Notes: generated by a model not told the origin, from the letters alone. Positions 1-8,204 are shown, counted from the stretch's first letter. The stretch is DNA of 64,000 nucleotides from Arenibacter certesii DSM 19833 (GCF_000429545.1 NZ_AUCB01000004.1:1-64000); one strand, 5' to 3'. Program-made: numbers and translations.

Positions 1-1
1 A

Positions 2-199
2 GAAGATGCACCTTGGGCCCTTTTTGGCTTCCTTCAGACCAAGGGCCGCTACCAGTTCGTCCCAAGGGATGGCGATATAGATCTTGCCAAGATCGCTTTC
101 GAGAAACCGGGCGTAAAACGCATCGAACTCTTCGGTCTGGGAGGAAAATGTAAAACTGTGCTGGAAATCGTGGATTCTTCGTATCTTGGACATAGACAT
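2..199 (-). mobile_element. Transposase, N-terminal part only (cut by window edge)
   Basis: The minus strand reads an open frame from an ATG at 199 (second ATG at 193) to the window edge, 66 codons without a stop. It begins MSMSKIRRIHDF and contains ESDLGKIY and IPWDELV. This layout (short basic start, an LGxIYxxIPW-like segment, then a KGP segment) resembles the N-terminal domain of DDE transposases of the IS5/IS1182 type found in Bacteroidota; that assignment is from memory of the family and the exact IS family is uncertain. The catalytic DDE part lies outside the window, so intactness cannot be judged. The DNA is clearly richer in G and C than the genes to its right, which fits a recently acquired element. 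The right end of the insertion sequence should lie between about 200 and 300. Confidence 0.6.
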
Positions 200-203
200 T
201 AAG

Positions 204-250
204 ATAAAAACCCCGTTTTTTGAGCTAGAGACTCGTTTTCGGGGTTTTAT
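204..250. terminator. Stem-loop next to the transposase start
   Basis: AAACCCCG near 208 pairs with CGGGGTTT near 240, closing a loop of about 25 bases, with A and T runs outside. It lies just upstream of the transposase start. It could be a terminator that shields the element from outside transcription, or part of the terminal inverted repeat of the insertion sequence. The other end is outside the window, so the two cannot be told apart. Confidence 0.45.
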
Positions 251-465
251 TATATCTAAATATACGAATTAAATACCTGATAAACAAGCAGTTGCGTCAA
301 TTCTGAATGCGCCTATATAATATAAGTGGAGAAGCACTTACTATTTTCCCATTTGTCACGGCCAAGGTACTTTTGGTCACAGAACTGTACAAACAGAAGC
401 TATATTTAAAAGAATACTTTTAATTTGATTTAAACTTAATATTAAACCTAAATCGTTTTAAGAAG

Positions 466-891
466 ATGAAAAACTTTAGACAATTATTTTATGCTGGTAT
501 AATCTTTATGGTAGCTAATGCTTCCCTAATGGCAGTAAACCCTGGCACTCGTGCTATGGAATGTGGATCAAATCTTGAAACTGTTACTCTCACTCCGTAC
601 TCTTTTGTGGGTTCATGGGATTATACAGTTGCAGACGTTCCCTACGAATATAGTACCGGAGTTTTATTTATTTCAAAAGTAAAAAAGGAGTATGTGGTAA
701 AAATAAAATTGCAGTATAATACGATTGAGGCTACTGAGGTGTTATTGGAAAATGATAAAATGAACTTTTCTGTTTGGATAGAAGGGGAAAAAGTTGCTGT
801 TACCCTTGCGTTAAAGGACGATAAATTAATTGGAAAGGCTAATGCTTCTATTGGGCAGATGGCCTTAACTGGTAAACGTAGCAAAGCTTAG
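466..891 (+). CDS. Small secreted protein, calycin-like hypothetical
   Basis: 141 residues. An N-terminal signal peptide is likely (basic start MKNFRQ, then a hydrophobic stretch to about residue 24). The mature part has the pattern GSWDYTV..., a run of alternating hydrophobic strands, and an ending LIGKANASIGQMALTGKR. This resembles the short beta-barrel (lipocalin-like) domains that Bacteroidota attach to exported hydrolases, where GxWDYT is followed by G-x-L-x-I strands. No catalytic motif is seen and I do not know a function. It stands alone, with 266 bp upstream and 390 bp downstream to the next gene. Signal peptide and strand pattern are seen; the fold is inferred. Confidence 0.6.
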   Translation: MKNFRQLFYAGIIFMVANASLMAVNPGTRAMECGSNLETVTLTPYSFVGSWDYTVADVPYEYSTGVLFISKVKKEYVVKIKLQYNTIEATEVLLENDKMNFSVWIEGEKVAVTLALKDDKLIGKANASIGQMALTGKRSKA

Positions 892-1281
892 TTTTTGGTC
901 CATTGGTCAGTTTCTTTATTCCTCCATACAGCAGTCGGCGTATAAATCTCAATGGCATCAAGGTTTTTATAATGATCTGTTTATATATAGCGGGCATATA
1001 ATTTATTTAAAAACTAGATGTTAGGGTATTTAATTATTGCGGTGTAAATAAGAGGTAATCTGTAAGTTGCATTTCTTATTGAATAAATATTTAAGGGGAA
1101 TTTGAAGCTAATGTGAAAACTAGAATATGAAATTTAAAGCAACTCCTCAATAGAATGGGGAGGTTTGTCGCGTTTTCTCTCTTTTAATCGTTATTGAAAA
1201 TTGTTCGGTTTAATTGTTTGTGATTCAAACTTTTGGAGCTATATTTGATTAAGAGTTTTTTAATTAATTTAATTTTTAGTA
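892..1281 (+). other. Intergenic stretch, includes probable cold-shock gene leader
   Basis: This 390-bp AT-rich gap has no convincing ORF. A weak imperfect hairpin (CTCC near 1143, GGGGAG near 1158) followed by T-rich sequence may end upstream transcription. The last 100 bases are very AT-rich. A long untranslated leader is common for cold-shock genes, but no defined RNA motif was recognised. Confidence 0.3.
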
Positions 1282-1473
1282 ATGGGTAGAGGAATTGTAA
1301 AGTTTTTTAATGATGCCAAAGGATTTGGATTCATCGTTGAAGATGGTTCTGAAAAAGAACATTTTGTACACGTCTCAGGTTTAATCGACGAGATTCGCGA
1401 AGGCGACGAAGTTGAGTTTGAACTAAAGGAAGGAAAAAAAGGATTAAACGCAGTTAACGTTAAAGTTATTTAA
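1282..1473 (+). CDS. Cold-shock domain protein (CspA family)
   Basis: 63 residues, one cold-shock domain and nothing else, the usual length for a minimal Csp. It is a five-stranded OB-fold that binds single-stranded RNA or DNA and acts as an RNA chaperone. The RNA-binding motifs are both present: RNP1 KGFGFI at residues 13-18 and RNP2 HFVHVS at 27-32. The opening G-IVKFFN...KGFGFI is diagnostic of the family. ATG at 1282; no Shine-Dalgarno site, as usual in this phylum. A strong terminator follows 30 bp after the stop, so the gene is monocistronic. Whether it is cold-induced or constitutive cannot be told from the protein; a long leader would favour post-transcriptional control. Confidence 0.95.
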   Translation: MGRGIVKFFNDAKGFGFIVEDGSEKEHFVHVSGLIDEIREGDEVEFELKEGKKGLNAVNVKVI

Positions 1474-1502
1474 TAAGTGCTTTTTAATTTTTTACGCTCT
1501 AG

Positions 1503-1530
1503 AGCCTATTCTTTTTGAATAGGCTTTTTA
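1503..1530 (+). terminator. Terminator of the cold-shock gene
   Basis: AGCCTATTC (1503-1511) pairs perfectly with GAATAGGCT (1517-1525) around a TTTTT loop and is followed by a T run. It is a classic intrinsic terminator 30 bp after the stop codon. Confidence 0.9.
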
Positions 1531-2025
1531 CATTTATTAGGGTAAACTAATACTGATGGATCTACTAATATCTACTGTTCCTTGTATGTGACTAGTCTAT
1601 TTTTTTTAGATTGACATTAATTTTTAATCCAATTTGAACCATTGCTAAAAAATTAAGCCCTTTCCGCTTTTCCTATGTCTTTTTCTATTTTTAATTGACA
1701 CGGGGAGCTCCTAAGCTCCGATTTATGCCTTAGAATGGGATGGCAACCTCATCCTATCTCAGTTCTTTCCTTAGCGGTCATTGATGGTGTTTGCATTTAT
1801 AACCTCACTATTCAAAATATTAAAATGCAGTGCCGTTTTCATAATATCATTTTTGGCTGTTTTTTGCGTTGTGGATGGCTAGTAGTAAGAACGCTGTACT
1901 GACAAGAAAAATAGTGGTGAGTTGTTCTGTATTAGTAGAGTAGGAGGCTATAAAAAAAATAACCTACCCATTTTTTTTATGTTATACGCTTTTATTTATG
2001 ACGTAAATTTGGCAAAAAATTATGG
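1531..2025. other. Intergenic stretch without recognised genes
   Basis: About 495 bp with no credible ORF on either strand. Short imperfect hairpins occur near 1702-1720 (GGAGCT/AGCTCC) and 1738-1757 (GGATG/CATCC) but have no T tract. Close to its end, TAAATTTG at 2004-2011 matches the TAnnTTTG minus-7 element and would place a transcript start a few bases before the ykgJ-like gene. Confidence 0.35.
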
Positions 2026-2634
2026 ATGACCATAGAATATAGAGTAAGGGCAGTAGAGGAGTTGTTTGCTGGATTGGATAAGGAAATAGCAGCTTTTCAA
2101 AGCGAGACTGGATTGGGTTGTAAAGCTGGATGTGGCAAATGCTGTACCCATGCAGAGGTGGAGGCATCCCCACTTGAGTTTCTCCCTTGGGCTTTTCATG
2201 TCTTTCTAAATGGGAAGGCAGAAGCTACTCTAGAGGAATTAAAATTGAACAAAAGTGCTATTTGTCACCTATATCGACCTTTAACGGTCATAGATCAAAA
2301 CAGTGGAAGGTGTGGAGATTATGTTTATCGCGGGTTAATATGCAGGCTCTTTGGTTATGGTGCCAATAGGGATAAATTTGGAGAACTGCGATTAGCAACT
2401 TGTAAGATTATAAAGGAAGGGCAGGTAGAAAATTATAGTAATGCGGTAGAGGCATTGAAAAAAGGACTGTATGTGCCTGTTTTTACGGATTACTATATGA
2501 GGCTCAATCAAATCGATTTTAAGCTGGGGAATTCTATTCTCCCTATCAATAAAGCAATGAAGGTGGCCCTAGAGGAGGTGCTTCAATATTTTGCTTACCG
2601 GCCATTTCCTAATGGATTTAAAGATATTGCCTAG
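2026..2634 (+). CDS. YkgJ-family cysteine cluster protein
   Basis: 202 residues. The N-terminal motif C32-x3-C36-x2-C39-C40 followed by an acidic helix and more cysteines (AICHLYRP, RCGDY, GLICRLFG, ATCK) is the signature of the YkgJ/zinc- or iron-chelating domain. Members are thought to bind a metal; the cellular role is not established. The start at 2026 was preferred because the ATG at 2022 is out of frame and stops at once. It is expressed alone: the neighbouring ABC-F gene is convergent, and a good terminator follows at 2684. Metal binding is inferred from the family, not proved by sequence. Confidence 0.85.
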   Translation: MTIEYRVRAVEELFAGLDKEIAAFQSETGLGCKAGCGKCCTHAEVEASPLEFLPWAFHVFLNGKAEATLEELKLNKSAICHLYRPLTVIDQNSGRCGDYVYRGLICRLFGYGANRDKFGELRLATCKIIKEGQVENYSNAVEALKKGLYVPVFTDYYMRLNQIDFKLGNSILPINKAMKVALEEVLQYFAYRPFPNGFKDIA

Positions 2635-2683
2635 AAATTTATAACGATAAGTCTTCAATCGCTATTATAAATTAAACTATACC

Positions 2684-2722
2684 ATCTCCTTTCTCAGATT
2701 AATGAGGAAGGAGATTTTTTTG
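2684..2722 (+). terminator. Terminator after the ykgJ-like gene
   Basis: ATCTCCTTTCTCA (2684-2696) pairs with TGAGGAAGGAGAT (2703-2715) with one mismatch, loop GATTAA, then a run of T. It separates two convergent genes. Confidence 0.85.
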
Positions 2723-2752
2723 CTACTATACCTATCTTTAATAGAAAAACCC

Positions 2753-4390
2753 TTAAGCCTTTAAATCGATTTCCTTTAAGTTTTCTATTCTATTCCGGAC
2801 TAGAAAGGCATCAATGGTCTCAAAATGTTCTATCACCCTATGCTCTTTAAATTCAAATACTTTTTGTGATAGTCCTTGCAGGAAATCACGGTCGTGAGAA
2901 ACCAATATGAGCGTACCATCAAAAGCTAAAAGCGCTTCCTTTAATACCTCCTTGGATTTAAGATCCAAATGGTTGGTAGGTTCATCCAAGATCAGCAGGT
3001 TAACAGGCTCTAACAGTAGTTTTACCATTGCCAGCCTAGTTTTTTCTCCCCCAGACAGTACACTTACTTTTTTCTCCAGATCATCACCACTGAACATAAA
3101 TCGCCCTAAAATATTTTTAATTTGCGTGCGTATTTCCCCTTCGGCTACCTCGTCTACCGTTTGGAAGATAGTAATTTCTGGATCTAACAGAGAGGCTTGG
3201 TTCTGGGCAAAATAGCCCACCTTTACATTGTGGCCCAAGGTGCATTGTCCCTCTACCTCAATTTCTCCCAAAATAGCTTTTATCATGGTAGATTTACCTT
3301 CCCCGTTTCGCCCTACAAAAGAGACTTTCTCTCCTCTGGTTATGGAAAAACTGGCATTTTTAAAGACAACCTTGTCACCATAACTTTTAGAAAGGTTTTC
3401 TACACGAACAGGGTAGTCTCCAGATCGGACGGAAGGTGGGAAGCGCAGTTTTAAAGCAGAAGTGTCAATCTCATCGATCTCTATAATCTGCAATTTTTCT
3501 AACATGCGTTCCCTAGAGTTCACTTGGTTGGTTTTAGAGTAGGTTCCTTTAAAACGTTCTATAAACGCTTGGTTATCGGCAATAAATTTTTGCTGCTCCT
3601 GGTAAGCCTTTATTTGGTGGCTTCTTCTCTCTTCCCGCAATTGCAGATAGTGTGAGTAATTAGCCTTATAATCATAGATCCTTCCCATGGTAACCTCAAT
3701 AGTCCTATTGGTAATATTATCTATAAAGGTTTTATCGTGGGAGATGACTACCACCGCTTTTGCTTTGTTTAGCAAGAAGTCTTCTAGCCAGACAACCGAT
3801 TCAATATCTACGTGGTTGGTAGGCTCGTCTAAAAGGATGAGGTCTGGTTTTTTCAATAAAATTTTTGCCAGTTCTATCCGCATTCTCCATCCACCGCTAA
3901 ATTCGCTGGTAAGTCGGTGAAAATCGTCTCTTTTGAAACCGAGTCCGCGTAAGGCTTTCTCTACTTCTGCCTCATAGTTAAGGTCTTCCAAGGCATAAAA
4001 CTTCTCCCCTAGGTCCGAAACTTTCTCTATGATTTTCATATAAGAATCCGACTCATAGTCTGTACGTGTTTCCAATTCCTTGTTTAGGCGCGCCATTTCA
4101 TCACGCATTTCAAAGATTTCCTTGAAAGCTTTAGAGGCTTCCTCAAAAACGGTACAACTATCGTCGGTCAGTAAATGCTGTGGTAAATAAGCGATAACGG
4201 CATCTTTGGGAAAGCGTATATTTCCCCTATTGGGTTTTTGCTCCCCTGCGATGATCTTCATCATAGTGGATTTTCCCGCTCCATTTTTGCCCATCAAGGC
4301 AATTTTATCGTTCTCATTAATCACAAAGGATACGTCACTGAACAAGGTATCGCCACTAAACTCAACCGCTATTGCGTCTACAGAAATCAT
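2753..4390 (-). CDS. ABC-F family ATPase (ribosome-associated type)
   Basis: 545 residues, two ATP-binding cassettes in one chain and no membrane segments, which defines the ABC-F class. Cassette 1: Walker A GKNGAGKST at 34-42, signature SGGWRMR at 165-171, Walker B with LLDEPTNHVD near 186-195. A charged linker (about 235-320) joins it to cassette 2: Walker A GRNGEGKST at 360-368, signature LSGGEKTRL, Walker B LLILDEPTNHLD. Members bind the ribosomal E site and regulate or rescue translation, or protect from antibiotics. Length and linker are closest to the housekeeping YbiT/EttA-like members rather than resistance factors, which is inference. It is a lone gene transcribed leftward, convergent with the ykgJ-like gene. 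Confidence 0.93.
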   Translation of the reverse strand: MISVDAIAVEFSGDTLFSDVSFVINENDKIALMGKNGAGKSTMMKIIAGEQKPNRGNIRFPKDAVIAYLPQHLLTDDSCTVFEEASKAFKEIFEMRDEMARLNKELETRTDYESDSYMKIIEKVSDLGEKFYALEDLNYEAEVEKALRGLGFKRDDFHRLTSEFSGGWRMRIELAKILLKKPDLILLDEPTNHVDIESVVWLEDFLLNKAKAVVVISHDKTFIDNITNRTIEVTMGRIYDYKANYSHYLQLREERRSHQIKAYQEQQKFIADNQAFIERFKGTYSKTNQVNSRERMLEKLQIIEIDEIDTSALKLRFPPSVRSGDYPVRVENLSKSYGDKVVFKNASFSITRGEKVSFVGRNGEGKSTMIKAILGEIEVEGQCTLGHNVKVGYFAQNQASLLDPEITIFQTVDEVAEGEIRTQIKNILGRFMFSGDDLEKKVSVLSGGEKTRLAMVKLLLEPVNLLILDEPTNHLDLKSKEVLKEALLAFDGTLILVSHDRDFLQGLSQKVFEFKEHRVIEHFETIDAFLVRNRIENLKEIDLKA

Positions 4391-4661
4391 AATCGGATTT
4401 TAAGTGTGCAAAACTAGATAAAATTGAGATACAGTGTTTATTAATTTATGCGATGTGAATATGGCCGATTGAAATAAGTTGTTATTTGATTCAAAGCCAA
4501 AATCCTTTAGATGGCTTGATATTATGAATTGGGCATTCTTATGATATTTTTTTCTATGCCTTATTTGAACGGATTTTAAATAAATAAGGACGAATAAAAC
4601 AATCTTTTACAGGGTGCTAAAGTTCAATAGGTTATATTTAATAGTGTTTAATTAATGTTCG

Positions 4662-5531
4662 ATGGATGATAATGTAGTGATCAATTTTACCCCCACAGGT
4701 ATGATACCTACCAAAAGTATGACTCAGCATATCCCGGTGGGTGTTGCGGAAATAGTTGAGGATGTTCTTAGGGCCAATGAGCTGGGGATAACCATGGTAC
4801 ATTTACATGCTAGAGATGAAATTTCTGGGGAGCCAACCTACAAAAAAGAGATTTATGGAGAAATAATCGAAGGAATTCGGAAATATGCCCCATATCTTGT
4901 TATTTGTGTTTCTTTAAGTGGAAGGAATTATAGCGAATTAGAATTAAGGGCAGACCCGCTGTCTTTAGAGGGTTTCTTAAAACCGGATTATGGGAGTTTG
5001 ACCCTAAGTTCATTAAATTTCAATACTATGGCCAGTGTAAATTCTCCAACTACGGTTCAAAGTTTGACTGCGATTATGAAAGAAAAGGGAATTGTTCCAG
5101 AATTGGAAGTATTCGATATCGGAATGATTAATTATTCCAAATATCTAGAAAGAAAAGGTCTGATTGAAGCGCCATACTATTTTAATTTACTACTGGGAAA
5201 TATTGCATGTGCCCAAGCAGATTTACTGCACGTTGGTGTTATGGTAAAGGATCTTCCGGAGGATTCATTGTATAGCTTGGCAGGGATTGGGAATAATCAG
5301 TTTAAGATGAATTCCTTGGGGATTGCAATTGGTGCAGGGGTAAGGGTTGGACTGGAAGATAATATATGGTTAGATTCTTCAAGAACCACGCTGGCAACCA
5401 ATATGAATTTATTGGAAAGAATTCATATAATAGCCAGCGCAAATGAAAGAGAAATTATGACGCCAAAAGAATTTAGATCAAAAATGAAATTGGAACCGGG
5501 TAATGGAAAATATGGGCGAAATTATGACTAA
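4662..5531 (+). CDS. BKACE-family beta-keto acid cleavage enzyme (DUF849)
   Basis: 289 residues, full length for the family. These TIM-barrel, metal-dependent enzymes condense a beta-keto acid with acetyl-CoA and split it into acetoacetate and a new CoA ester; the founding member acts on 3-keto-5-aminohexanoate in lysine fermentation. Visible signature: VHLHARD with H47 and H49 as predicted zinc ligands, and GVRVGLEDN with E232 as the third ligand; S/T-x-S-G after strand 3. No other lysine-fermentation genes are nearby, so the substrate is open. The downstream acetyltransferase-like gene starts 11 bp after the stop, so the two are likely co-transcribed. DNA is more AT-rich than the housekeeping genes further right, hinting at acquired DNA. 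Confidence 0.88.
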   Translation: MDDNVVINFTPTGMIPTKSMTQHIPVGVAEIVEDVLRANELGITMVHLHARDEISGEPTYKKEIYGEIIEGIRKYAPYLVICVSLSGRNYSELELRADPLSLEGFLKPDYGSLTLSSLNFNTMASVNSPTTVQSLTAIMKEKGIVPELEVFDIGMINYSKYLERKGLIEAPYYFNLLLGNIACAQADLLHVGVMVKDLPEDSLYSLAGIGNNQFKMNSLGIAIGAGVRVGLEDNIWLDSSRTTLATNMNLLERIHIIASANEREIMTPKEFRSKMKLEPGNGKYGRNYD

Positions 5532-5542
5532 GAAAAAATAAC

Positions 5543-6190
5543 ATGCCAATAAAGGAAAGTAGAAAAGTATCTAGAGTCAGAAGATTTCGGGAGGTAATTA
5601 AAAATGGAATGTTACTCTTCGGAGTAAAAAATCGTTTGGCGCGAATTGGAATTACAATAATGCCCTATTATTGGGTCCAAGAAGAGTTTGAGACATGTGC
5701 CGAACCACAAATTAAAGGTGATGTTTCGGAGTTCAAGGTAAGAGAACTTAATCTAGATGAGTTGATGTTAGTAAGCAAGGGAATTGAGAATTTGCATCTA
5801 GACGTGCTAGAAAAACAATATAATGAGTGTTTGTTATGTTTGGGGTTAGAGCATAATAATCAAATAGCAGCCTATATGATTATTGGAGTTAAGGACCTGC
5901 ATTTTAGAGGAAGATTGTTTCCTATAAATAACAATGAAGCCTATCTTTCAAGTATGTGGACATTTCATGATTTTAGAGGTAGAAATCTAGCACCTTATTT
6001 AAGATATAAGAGTTATCAGGTATTAAAAGAACAGGGAAGGGATATCAAATACAGTATAAGCGAGTATTTTAATAAATCTACCCTCAAATTTAAAAATAAG
6101 CTTAATTCCAAACCTCTTCAACTTTTTATTTATTTTGATCTGTTCGGAAAATGGAAAAGAAACTACTTGCTAAAATCCTACACAGATTAA
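5543..6190 (+). CDS. GNAT-fold acetyltransferase-like protein
   Basis: 215 residues. The C-terminal half carries a GNAT-like core: a strand (AYLSSMWTFHDFRG) followed by RGRNLAPYLRYKSYQVLKEQG, which matches the acetyl-CoA pyrophosphate loop R/Q-x-x-G/N-x-A and the following helix, and then SISEYFNKSTLKFKNKL, the usual asparagine and helix before the last strands. The N-terminal 50 residues are basic. Substrate is unknown. It starts 11 bp after the BKACE gene and probably shares its transcript. In this phylum similar GNAT proteins occur in polysaccharide or amino-sugar clusters, but nothing of that kind lies next to it here. Fold assignment is moderate. Confidence 0.6.
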   Translation: MPIKESRKVSRVRRFREVIKNGMLLFGVKNRLARIGITIMPYYWVQEEFETCAEPQIKGDVSEFKVRELNLDELMLVSKGIENLHLDVLEKQYNECLLCLGLEHNNQIAAYMIIGVKDLHFRGRLFPINNNEAYLSSMWTFHDFRGRNLAPYLRYKSYQVLKEQGRDIKYSISEYFNKSTLKFKNKLNSKPLQLFIYFDLFGKWKRNYLLKSYTD

Positions 6191-6358
6191 AATGATACTT
6201 CACTTATTCTAAATAGTAGCCATATTCATCTCCTGTGCATATTTAATAGGGTGTGCTTTTCTTTAGCCAATGACGCATCATTATTATATGTTATTTTCCC
6301 ATGTAAGACAATTATTAAGGTGCAGGAATGAGGTTCTTATTTTAAGAATAGATTACCA

Positions 6359-6386
6359 TTGACTTATAGATTAAGCATTAAATTTG
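6359..6386 (+). promoter_or_regulatory. Promoter of the GNAT gene
   Basis: TTG at 6359-6361 and TAAATTTG at 6379-6386, 17 bp apart, match the minus-33/minus-7 elements of the Bacteroidota housekeeping sigma factor. The transcript would begin near 6393. Confidence 0.55.
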
Positions 6387-6415
6387 CCGGAGTAAACGTG
6401 GAGTAAAATGATTTT

Positions 6416-6982
6416 ATGCAACATCTCCCTTATAGCTTAATTGTTATTATGGAATATTCTAGATTATCCTCAATAAGCGCTTCTCACTTTATGGAAGCAT
6501 GGCAATTGTACGAGAGCTCTTTCCCACAAGAGGAAAGACGGACTTTGGAAGTACAGGAGAAAATCATGCAAAATGCTGAGTATAATTTTGAGGTAGTGTT
6601 TTCTGGTGATCGTATGCTGGGATTTATATTGTGGTGGGGATTTAAGGATGTGGTATTCGTAGAGCACTTTGCTACAAGTCCAGAGCTTAGAGGGCAAGGA
6701 TATGGAAAAATTATTTTACAAGAGTTTCTGAAGCGTGGTAAAAGACCGGTTATATTGGAAGTAGAACTCCCAGAACCAGGAATTAAAGAGCGAAGAATAG
6801 GCTTTTATGAAAGACTGGGCTTTACATTAAATACGCATCAATATGTGCAACCTCCTATGCAAAAAGGGTGTGGGGCACTAACCCTGTACCTAATGTCGTA
6901 TCCAAAGGAGTATTCAGCGGAGTCTGTTGCCCACTTTGTAGATAATTACCATCCTCTTATCTACGATCAGGGATTGCTATAG
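6416..6982 (+). CDS. GNAT family N-acetyltransferase
   Basis: 188 residues. It transfers an acetyl group from acetyl-CoA to an unidentified amine. Signature motif A is clear: VEHFATSPELRGQGYGKIILQEF, with RGQGYG as the CoA pyrophosphate loop, preceded by strand 4 (KDVVFVEHFA). Motif B is IGFYERLGFTLN, the usual Tyr-rich helix. The first 11 residues may not be translated: a second in-frame ATG at 6449 (MEYSRL) gives a more typical start for the family. The upstream promoter allows either. It is separate from the GNAT-like gene at 5543 and not similar in sequence. Convergent with the next gene. Confidence 0.88.
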   Translation: MQHLPYSLIVIMEYSRLSSISASHFMEAWQLYESSFPQEERRTLEVQEKIMQNAEYNFEVVFSGDRMLGFILWWGFKDVVFVEHFATSPELRGQGYGKIILQEFLKRGKRPVILEVELPEPGIKERRIGFYERLGFTLNTHQYVQPPMQKGCGALTLYLMSYPKEYSAESVAHFVDNYHPLIYDQGLL

Positions 6983-7024
6983 TATTTAGCGCTATCCTTT
7001 GGTGTCAGTGATACTTTAATATTT

Positions 7025-7064
7025 CACTGCTCACTGACTACCGATTACTGTCCACTGCTCACTG
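7025..7064. repeat. Short direct repeat, CACTGCTCACTG x2
   Basis: CACTGCTCACTG occurs perfectly at 7025-7036 and 7053-7064, separated by degenerate ACTG-like sequence (ACTACCGATTACTG). The 95-bp gap between two convergent genes consists largely of such ACTG-type words. Similar ACTG-rich intergenic strings occur in other flavobacterial genomes as far as I recall. Confidence 0.6.
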
Positions 7065-7076
7065 CCCCATGTGAAC

Positions 7077-7787
7077 TTATTTTTTAGTTCTTGTCCTTCG
7101 CCTAAGTTTAGAAATCCGATCCTTGTAATACGCTTTTAGTTCTTCTAAAAAGTCCATTGGTTCCTTGTATTCTGTAAGCACCTTAAAGGTGTGTTTGTTT
7201 TTAGCCAGATGTAGAGCTTCTTGGAGTCGGGCTAGTTCCATCTTTAAGAAATCGAGCCCAGAACCAGTGATTTTCTCTGGCTGTGGGGTAGAGGGTAGTA
7301 GGGTATTTCCGCTAAAAACATGTGCATGGTATGCTTGTAGGGTGGCGAGATCACCTTCTTCATATATCTGTATCAATTGGGTGGTTATCTCCGTCGCGAG
7401 TTCCAATTTGTCCCTTTGAGTGGAAAATTTATCGGGATGCACAAATAACATCGCTTCGCGGTACAAGCGCTTTTTTTGTTGTTGTTCTTCTTTATTCCTT
7501 AGGGGAGTTGGTTCTTTCGTGGTTAAAGACAGGGTGCTGGTAGGACTATAATTTTTTCCGCGCTGTTTTTGATTCTTTCGTTGTTCTTTTTTGGCTTGTT
7601 TCTGTTGCTTATAAAGTAAGGAGAGCTCCTGCTCCAATATTATTTGGTCCTCTAATTTGGCGACAATCAATTTTTCGAAACCTAAAGTCCGGTCAACAAC
7701 CTCCTGTAGCTCCCTTTCAATTGCATTTATTTGGTCCTGTAACTTTTGAATTTGTGAGTGGGGAAGATTGGGGAGGTTTGGATTCAT
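7077..7787 (-). CDS. J-domain-like coiled-coil protein
   Basis: 236 residues from the ATG at 7787; the open frame continues 18 bases further to a TTG, which I do not use. Residues about 8-75 form a long charged coiled coil, followed by a very basic Lys/Gln/Arg stretch. Around the middle, KKRLYREAMLFVHPDKFS followed by a helix (LATEITTQLIQIYEEGD) resembles helix II, the HPD tripeptide and helix III of a DnaJ J domain, so it may dock with DnaK. The flanking helices are divergent and the domain is not at the N terminus. The C-terminal third is again helical and ends in a basic tail. Specific function unknown; J-like assignment rests mostly on the HPD context. Confidence 0.6.
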   Translation of the reverse strand: MNPNLPNLPHSQIQKLQDQINAIERELQEVVDRTLGFEKLIVAKLEDQIILEQELSLLYKQQKQAKKEQRKNQKQRGKNYSPTSTLSLTTKEPTPLRNKEEQQQKKRLYREAMLFVHPDKFSTQRDKLELATEITTQLIQIYEEGDLATLQAYHAHVFSGNTLLPSTPQPEKITGSGLDFLKMELARLQEALHLAKNKHTFKVLTEYKEPMDFLEELKAYYKDRISKLRRRTRTKK

Positions 7788-8204
7788 AATATCAAAATAC
7801 AGCAAAACGCTTATTGGCCTTAAAATTAATCATTTCTTTTATCTCCTTATTTGTAGGTAATCTAAAATATTCATCTTGTGCGGACTAGGATGCATAGCGC
7901 TTAAGTATGCCGTGTTTAGTAGGTAAAACGGGCTGTAAATCAGAAAACATACAAGACGGTGTTGCAATTTTAGTTTAACTTAGCACTAAATTGCTACAAC
8001 AGAAAAACAGCATAATACATTGCAATTACATGATTTAATGAGCATGACCTACATCTGGTCAGAAATCCGAATGAAGAGCGAACCTGACTGCATTACAGGC
8101 AATCTTACCTGCCGTAGATGGGTTCGTATACCTGTACTGGAGTTAACCGGTAGTCAGGCGTAGCCGAAGTTTGCCCGTTTAAAAAATATAATTAATATCT
8201 ACAT
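7788..8204 (+). other. Gap holding a structured leader
   Basis: About 417 bp without a credible ORF. The left half shows nothing recognisable. The right half (8078-8158), directly before the amidohydrolase gene, has two strong stem-loops described separately. Confidence 0.4.
8078..8158 (+). promoter_or_regulatory. Structured 5' leader of the amidohydrolase gene
   Basis: Hairpin 1: GCGAACCT (8078-8085) pairs with GGGTTCGT (8120-8127, G-U pairs at the ends), enclosing a smaller stem CAGG/CCTG (8096-8099 with 8108-8111). Hairpin 2: CCTGTACTGG (8131-8140) pairs with CCGGTAGTCAGG (8147-8158) with one wobble and a two-base bulge, loop AGTTAA. Alternative pairings also exist (TACAGG 8094-8099 with CCTGTA 8131-8136; CCTGACT 8083-8089 with AGTCAGG 8152-8158), so two exclusive folds are possible, as in a switch. 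It ends 46 bases before the start codon. I do not recognise a known riboswitch class. Confidence 0.4.

Noticed and set aside
892-1281. Possible tmRNA, 6S or RNase P RNA in the cold-shock leader gap
   Set aside because: None of the conserved cores of these RNAs is seen.
5543-6190. Reading the GNAT-like gene as part of a polysaccharide cluster
   Set aside because: No glycosyltransferase, flippase or polymerase is nearby, so the context does not support it.
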